From Anaerosoma tenue (GTDB taxonomy: Bacteria; Actinomycetota; Coriobacteriia; Anaerosomatales; Anaerosomataceae): a stretch of 64,000 nt of DNA. The stretch covers positions 372,001 to 436,000 of the forward strand of contig NZ_JALNTY010000001.1 of NCBI RefSeq assembly GCF_023161965.1. The letters run 5' to 3'. Shown one piece after another: positions 60,975-64,000 of this stretch (the first letter of the stretch is position 1; each line of letters opens with the position of its first letter). The notes beneath the pieces were generated by a model that was given only the letters and a program-made list of their open reading frames with translations, was not told the origin of the DNA and did not search any database. The position numbers were made by a program, and so were the translations under genes.

Positions 60975-61742
60975 CTACAACTCGCGCTTGCGGAAGACGG
61001 CCACCGCCGCGATCGCGAGCAGCACGGTGAGCGCGATCGTGGTACCGATCGGCCAGCCAAGAGCGACCGTCTCGGACATCGCGATCTCGGTGGGCGCGTT
61101 CACGAGCGCAGCGGGCGAGTATGAGACCGCAGGCTCCCAGATCGTGGCGATCGACAGCAGCAGGTAGACCACGAGCCCCAATCCTGCGGCGCCTGCTTGC
61201 GAGTCCACCGCAGACGAGAGCAGCATCATGAGCGCCACGAAGAACAGCGCCGAGACGAGCCACACGCCCGTGGCGCCTGCCAACGGCGCAAGCGGCGCCT
61301 CGCCGAACACCGCCAGCGTGAGTCCCCAGGTGACGGCCGCACCCACGAGCGTGGTGACCGTGAGCAGGATCGTGTGCGAGGCCAGCTTGCCCAGCACGAA
61401 CGCCGGCCGCGTGAGCGGCTTGGTCAGCGAGAGGATCGCCGTGCCTCCGCGCTTCTCGGCAGAGATGGCGCCCGCGAACATGATGATCAGCGCGAATATC
61501 ACGATCTGCGAGAGGTTCTTCGTCCACTGAAGATACGCGTCCACGTAGGTGGGATCGGGAAGCTCGATCACGGCCCCGGTGCCCTGCGACTCCATCACTG
61601 ACGACAGCAGCTGCGGCGTCACCTCGGCAAGCGGCGGCCCGGAGACGGCGAAAAACAACACGATGCCCGGCAGCACCCAGATGCGCCACGTACGCGCGAT
61701 CTCACGCAACTCCTTGCCGAGGAACACACCGAACCCGCGCAT
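60975..61742 (-). CDS. ABC-2 type transporter permease
   Basis: The 255-residue protein has about six membrane segments, starts with MRGFGVFLGKELREIARTW, and contains AEKRGGTAILSLTKPLTR, typical of NatB/ABC-2 permeases. It pairs with the ATPase encoded directly upstream. ATG 61742 overlaps the ATPase stop as TGATG, with GGAGGT eight bases before it; a GTG three bases earlier is also possible. The substrate is unknown. Confidence 0.85.
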   Translation of the reverse strand: MRGFGVFLGKELREIARTWRIWVLPGIVLFFAVSGPPLAEVTPQLLSSVMESQGTGAVIELPDPTYVDAYLQWTKNLSQIVIFALIIMFAGAISAEKRGGTAILSLTKPLTRPAFVLGKLASHTILLTVTTLVGAAVTWGLTLAVFGEAPLAPLAGATGVWLVSALFFVALMMLLSSAVDSQAGAAGLGLVVYLLLSIATIWEPAVSYSPAALVNAPTEIAMSETVALGWPIGTTIALTVLLAIAAVAVFRKREL

Positions 61743-62668
61743 CACCGCTCACCTCCAACCAGGTCCACGAACACCTCTTCGAGCGAGATCTCGCCCGGTT
61801 CGAAACGCTTCAGCCCCAACCCTGCCTGCGAGATCGCGGCAGGCAGCGCGCGTTGCGCGGTCTCCACGTCGCTCACCGCGACCGAAAGCCTGCCGTCAGC
61901 GAGCATCATCGCCTCGGCCACCCAGGTCTCGGTGAGGAGCCGGTCGAGGAGTGCCGACGCGTCTCCAGCGGTATCGATCACGAAGCGCTGTCCGCCGTAG
62001 CGCGACTTGAGGTCGGCCATCGCCTCCGAGGTGACCACGCGCCCCTTGTCGAGGATGGCGACGCGATCGCACACGCGCTCCACGTCGGCGAGGATGTGGG
62101 TGGAGAAGAACACGGTGGTCCTCCCCCTGAGCGACGCGATCATGTCGAGCACCTCTTTGCGCCCGATCGGATCGAGCGCCGAGGTGGGTTCATCGAGCAT
62201 CAGCAGCCGTGGAGCGTTGATGAGCGCCTGCGCAACGCCGAGCCGCTGCTTCATGCCCCGCGAGTAGCCGCCGATACGCGTCTTCACGCCGGTGAGACCA
62301 GCGAGGTCGAGGAGCGCGTCCACGCGTCCGTCGAGCACCGACCCCTTCAGCCCGAAGAGGCCGCCCGCGAAGCGCAGGAACTCGGGTGCGGTCATCCACT
62401 CGTAGTAGCCCGGGACGTCGGGCAGGAATCCGATCTCCGCCCGAACGGCCGAGGTCGACGTCACCACGTCGTGGCCGAAGACCTCCGCGCTGCCCGAGGT
62501 TGGGTGCGCGAGTCCGGAGAGTATGCGGAGCGTGGTGGTCTTGCCCGCGCCGTTGGGGCCGAGGAAACCGAAGACCGATCCTTCCGGCACCGCGAGATCG
62601 AAGCCGTCCAGCGCATTCGCCTCGCCATAGGTCTTCACGAGGCCGCTGATGGCGATCGCCTGCGTCAT
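61742..62668 (-). CDS. ABC transporter ATP-binding protein (exporter type)
   Basis: The 308-residue ATPase has Walker A GPNGAGKTT, signature YSRGMKQRLGVAQAL and Walker B LLMLDEPTSALD, with a C-terminal extension of about 90 residues. It resembles CcmA/NatA-type ATPases of drug, sodium or multidrug exporters. It overlaps both neighbours by one to four bases. Confidence 0.92.
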   Translation of the reverse strand: MTQAIAISGLVKTYGEANALDGFDLAVPEGSVFGFLGPNGAGKTTTLRILSGLAHPTSGSAEVFGHDVVTSTSAVRAEIGFLPDVPGYYEWMTAPEFLRFAGGLFGLKGSVLDGRVDALLDLAGLTGVKTRIGGYSRGMKQRLGVAQALINAPRLLMLDEPTSALDPIGRKEVLDMIASLRGRTTVFFSTHILADVERVCDRVAILDKGRVVTSEAMADLKSRYGGQRFVIDTAGDASALLDRLLTETWVAEAMMLADGRLSVAVSDVETAQRALPAAISQAGLGLKRFEPGEISLEEVFVDLVGGER

Positions 62669-63039
62669 CGCGCATCACCCTCCGCGCCGGCCTGCCCTTC
62701 GGGTGCGCTGCCGGCATCCTGGTCGCCGTAGAGCACGTCCATCGCCCGGTCGGCACGCTTGCGCGGCGGCGCCGCTGGCGCTGCAGCCGACGCAGCAAGC
62801 GGATCGGCCGCCTTCGCTGGCTTGCGCCCAGCGGCGAGGAACACGATAGCGCCGATCAGGTTCACGAACAGGATGATGACCACCCACGGCCAGCGCTTCT
62901 CGAAGACGAGCCGGTCCTCGGGGGTGCGCAACATCACCACCAGGGCATAGATCGCGAGGCCCAGTTGCACAGCCGCAAGCACGATGATCGCGGGGAGCGC
63001 CCATCCGGGCAGATCGCTCAGGGGGATGTTGGTCTGCAT
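62665..63039 (-). CDS. Small membrane protein with PLDc_N (phospholipase D-nuclease N-terminal) domain
   Basis: The 124-residue protein has two hydrophobic helices (about 12-35 and 50-68) enclosing the PLDc_N pattern RLVFEKRWPWVVIILFVNLI, then a Pro/Ala-rich charged tail. It overlaps the ATPase gene by four bases. PLDc_N proteins accompany ABC exporters in Gram-positives; the role is unclear. Confidence 0.8.
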   Translation of the reverse strand: MQTNIPLSDLPGWALPAIIVLAAVQLGLAIYALVVMLRTPEDRLVFEKRWPWVVIILFVNLIGAIVFLAAGRKPAKAADPLAASAAAPAAPPRKRADRAMDVLYGDQDAGSAPEGQAGAEGDAR

Positions 63040-63041
63040 TG

Positions 63042-63956
63042 TCAGTCTCCTTCTCCGTCGGACGGAACGGCCTCACGCCACTCGGCATGAAGGCCCGCAC
63101 GCATCGGCACATACAACATGAAGAACGGCACCGCGAGAACACCCAGCACCACGAGCCACATCCAGTTGCCCGAGGCGGCGCCGTTGGCGTCTAGCACCGT
63201 GAGGACCGCGATGCCCAGCACGAGCACCGTTTCCATAGCAAGCGCCGCTGCCGACAGCAACCGCGAGCGGGCCGACGTGCGACGACGCAGGATCATCGAG
63301 TACGTAAGCGCCGCCGGTACGACCGCGAACGCCAGCAGGATGCTCAGCACGACGTCGCGCGATCCCCAGTCGTCGGGCGCGCCGGACACACCCCAGTGGG
63401 TGGGAACCTCCGCCGGGAGCATCGGCCACGCCACGAGAAGGACGGTTGCGGCGGCAACGGCGAGCAGCGCCGGAACGGCCACCGCCACGGCAAGCGCTAC
63501 GGGCGGGATGCGCTCGTACGACTCCTCCCCGACATCGTCGGGCCGGATCAGGCCGAGCTTCACGGCGATCGCGCCGAGATTGAACGTCCACCCCAGACCG
63601 AACATCCGCGGCATGAAGATGCGGGGGTCCGCCGGGTTCCACACACGGCTGCCGATGCGGTCGACCGACATGCCGCGGAAGTCGTAGGGCATGCCGAGGA
63701 CGGTGCCCTGCGGCGTGGGCTGACCTGCCGCTTCGGCCTCGTCCGCATCGTCGTGCAGCGCCTCGAGCACACCGGCGGCGTACGTTGCGGGATCGCCCAC
63801 AGCCTCAAGCGCGGCGGCCTCACCGGCGCGTTCGGCGTCGGCGCGCAGCAGCGACTCCAGCTCGGCGAGCACTTCATCCCGCTGCGAAGCGCTGAGCGGC
63901 GCCAGCTGCGCGCGCACCTCGGCGATGTATGCGTCTATGGTGCGGATATCACTCAT
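63042..63956 (-). CDS. Membrane protein with HAAS-like N-terminus and DUF1648-like segment
   Basis: The 304-residue protein begins with a helical domain (about 1-70, IDAYIAEVRAQLAPLSASQR, then ELESLLRADAERAG) like the HAAS/DUF1700 family, which pairs with PadR-type regulators. A long membrane region follows with PTHWGVSGAPDDWG, a DUF1648 hallmark. It is three bases from the PLDc_N gene and overlaps the partial gene at the window edge. It may be an anti-regulator or envelope stress sensor; this is inference. Confidence 0.7.
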   Translation of the reverse strand: MSDIRTIDAYIAEVRAQLAPLSASQRDEVLAELESLLRADAERAGEAAALEAVGDPATYAAGVLEALHDDADEAEAAGQPTPQGTVLGMPYDFRGMSVDRIGSRVWNPADPRIFMPRMFGLGWTFNLGAIAVKLGLIRPDDVGEESYERIPPVALAVAVAVPALLAVAAATVLLVAWPMLPAEVPTHWGVSGAPDDWGSRDVVLSILLAFAVVPAALTYSMILRRRTSARSRLLSAAALAMETVLVLGIAVLTVLDANGAASGNWMWLVVLGVLAVPFFMLYVPMRAGLHAEWREAVPSDGEGD

Positions 63957-63999
63957 GCTCTGCGCCTCCGGTGAGCACGTCGTCGATGGCGTCCGCTAT
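63949..63999 (-). CDS. C-terminal end of a gene running off the right edge
   Basis: Only the last 16 codons are visible, read IADAIDDVLTGGAEHE and a TGA that overlaps the next start by 8 bases. Its place before a HAAS-type protein and an ABC exporter suggests a PadR-type regulator, but the visible residues cannot confirm that. Confidence 0.4.
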   Translation of the reverse strand: MADAIDDVLTGGAEHE

Positions 64000-64000
64000 G

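Noticed and set aside
61768-61781. CGAACACCTCTTCG, a near LexA box
   Set aside because: It lies within the ABC ATPase coding sequence and misses the second half-site.

Overview
The window is gene-dense, visibly GC-rich bacterial chromosome with short intergenic gaps, many overlapping start/stop codons and strong Shine-Dalgarno sequences. Gene content points to an anaerobic or microaerophilic member of the Actinomycetota, most like deep-branching Coriobacteriia; this is inference from content, not from a phylogenetic marker. The evidence is the lexA / LysM division-inhibitor / nrdR arrangement, an FHA-MerR pair like mycobacterial garA/Rv1828, an RsiG-like anti-sigma relative, ferredoxin-dependent 2-oxoacid oxidoreductases (IorAB, KorAB), rubrerythrin, and LL-diaminopimelate aminotransferase.

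Layout. 1-7.9 kb: a plus-strand housekeeping run (PHP phosphatase end, miaB, MEMO-AMMECR1 fusion, miaA, dapF, dapL, hflX). 7.9-10.5 kb: an SOS and deoxynucleotide block, with lexA divergent from a LysM membrane protein across three LexA boxes, then nrdR, a small CPEC thioredoxin-like protein and dut. 10.7-13.3 kb: two NCS2 nucleobase permeases and a strong terminator. 13.5-16.8 kb: two family 2 glycosyltransferase units, the second a PgaD-like/PgaC-like pair for a poly-GlcNAc-type exopolysaccharide, each preceded by a CRP-type palindrome. 16.9-27.1 kb: a long minus-strand operon iorA-iorB-ACT-livKHMGF-paaK, probably followed by three envelope or hypothetical genes; it looks like a unit for uptake of amino acids and conversion of their 2-oxoacids to acyl- or aryl-CoA. 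27.2-29.6 kb: divergent coiled-coil cell-wall proteins (NlpC/P60 and RlpA type). 29.6-34.1 kb: purine salvage (apt, hpt), a TrkA-type K+ channel, a PD-(D/E)XK-like protein, MerR, FHA, and small regulators including the RsiG-like protein.

34.2-39.3 kb: a complete glycine cleavage operon without the L protein (gcvT, gcvH, gcvPA, gcvPB) plus a lipoyl/octanoyl transferase. 39.3-43.7 kb: a D,D-carboxypeptidase, an orphan type IV pilin, a membrane protein with a degenerate GGDEF domain, and a second ACT-paaK pair. 43.8-53.6 kb: a minus-strand envelope block (VanW/G5 protein, sugar-nucleotide enzyme, phosphatidyltransferase, mltG, tRNA-Pro, M23 peptidase, VanZ) ending with coaBC. 53.7-56.3 kb: korA-korB. 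56.4-57.2 kb: a PIN/ribbon-helix-helix toxin-antitoxin pair with a double-palindrome operator. 57.2-64 kb: a fucose-isomerase-like protein, a transglutaminase-fold lipoprotein, a DJ-1/PfpI protein, rubrerythrin, a repeat-rich intergenic structure, and an ABC exporter operon running off the right edge.

A recurring theme is possible cyclic-di-GMP control: a PgaC/PgaD-like synthase, an RsiG-like protein with the c-di-GMP-binding helix motif, and a GGDEF domain that has lost its active-site signature. A second theme is paired acyl-CoA metabolism (IorAB, KorAB and two PaaK-ACT pairs). No CRISPR array, transposase or prophage was seen, and no gap longer than about 200 bases lacks a gene or a described signal.
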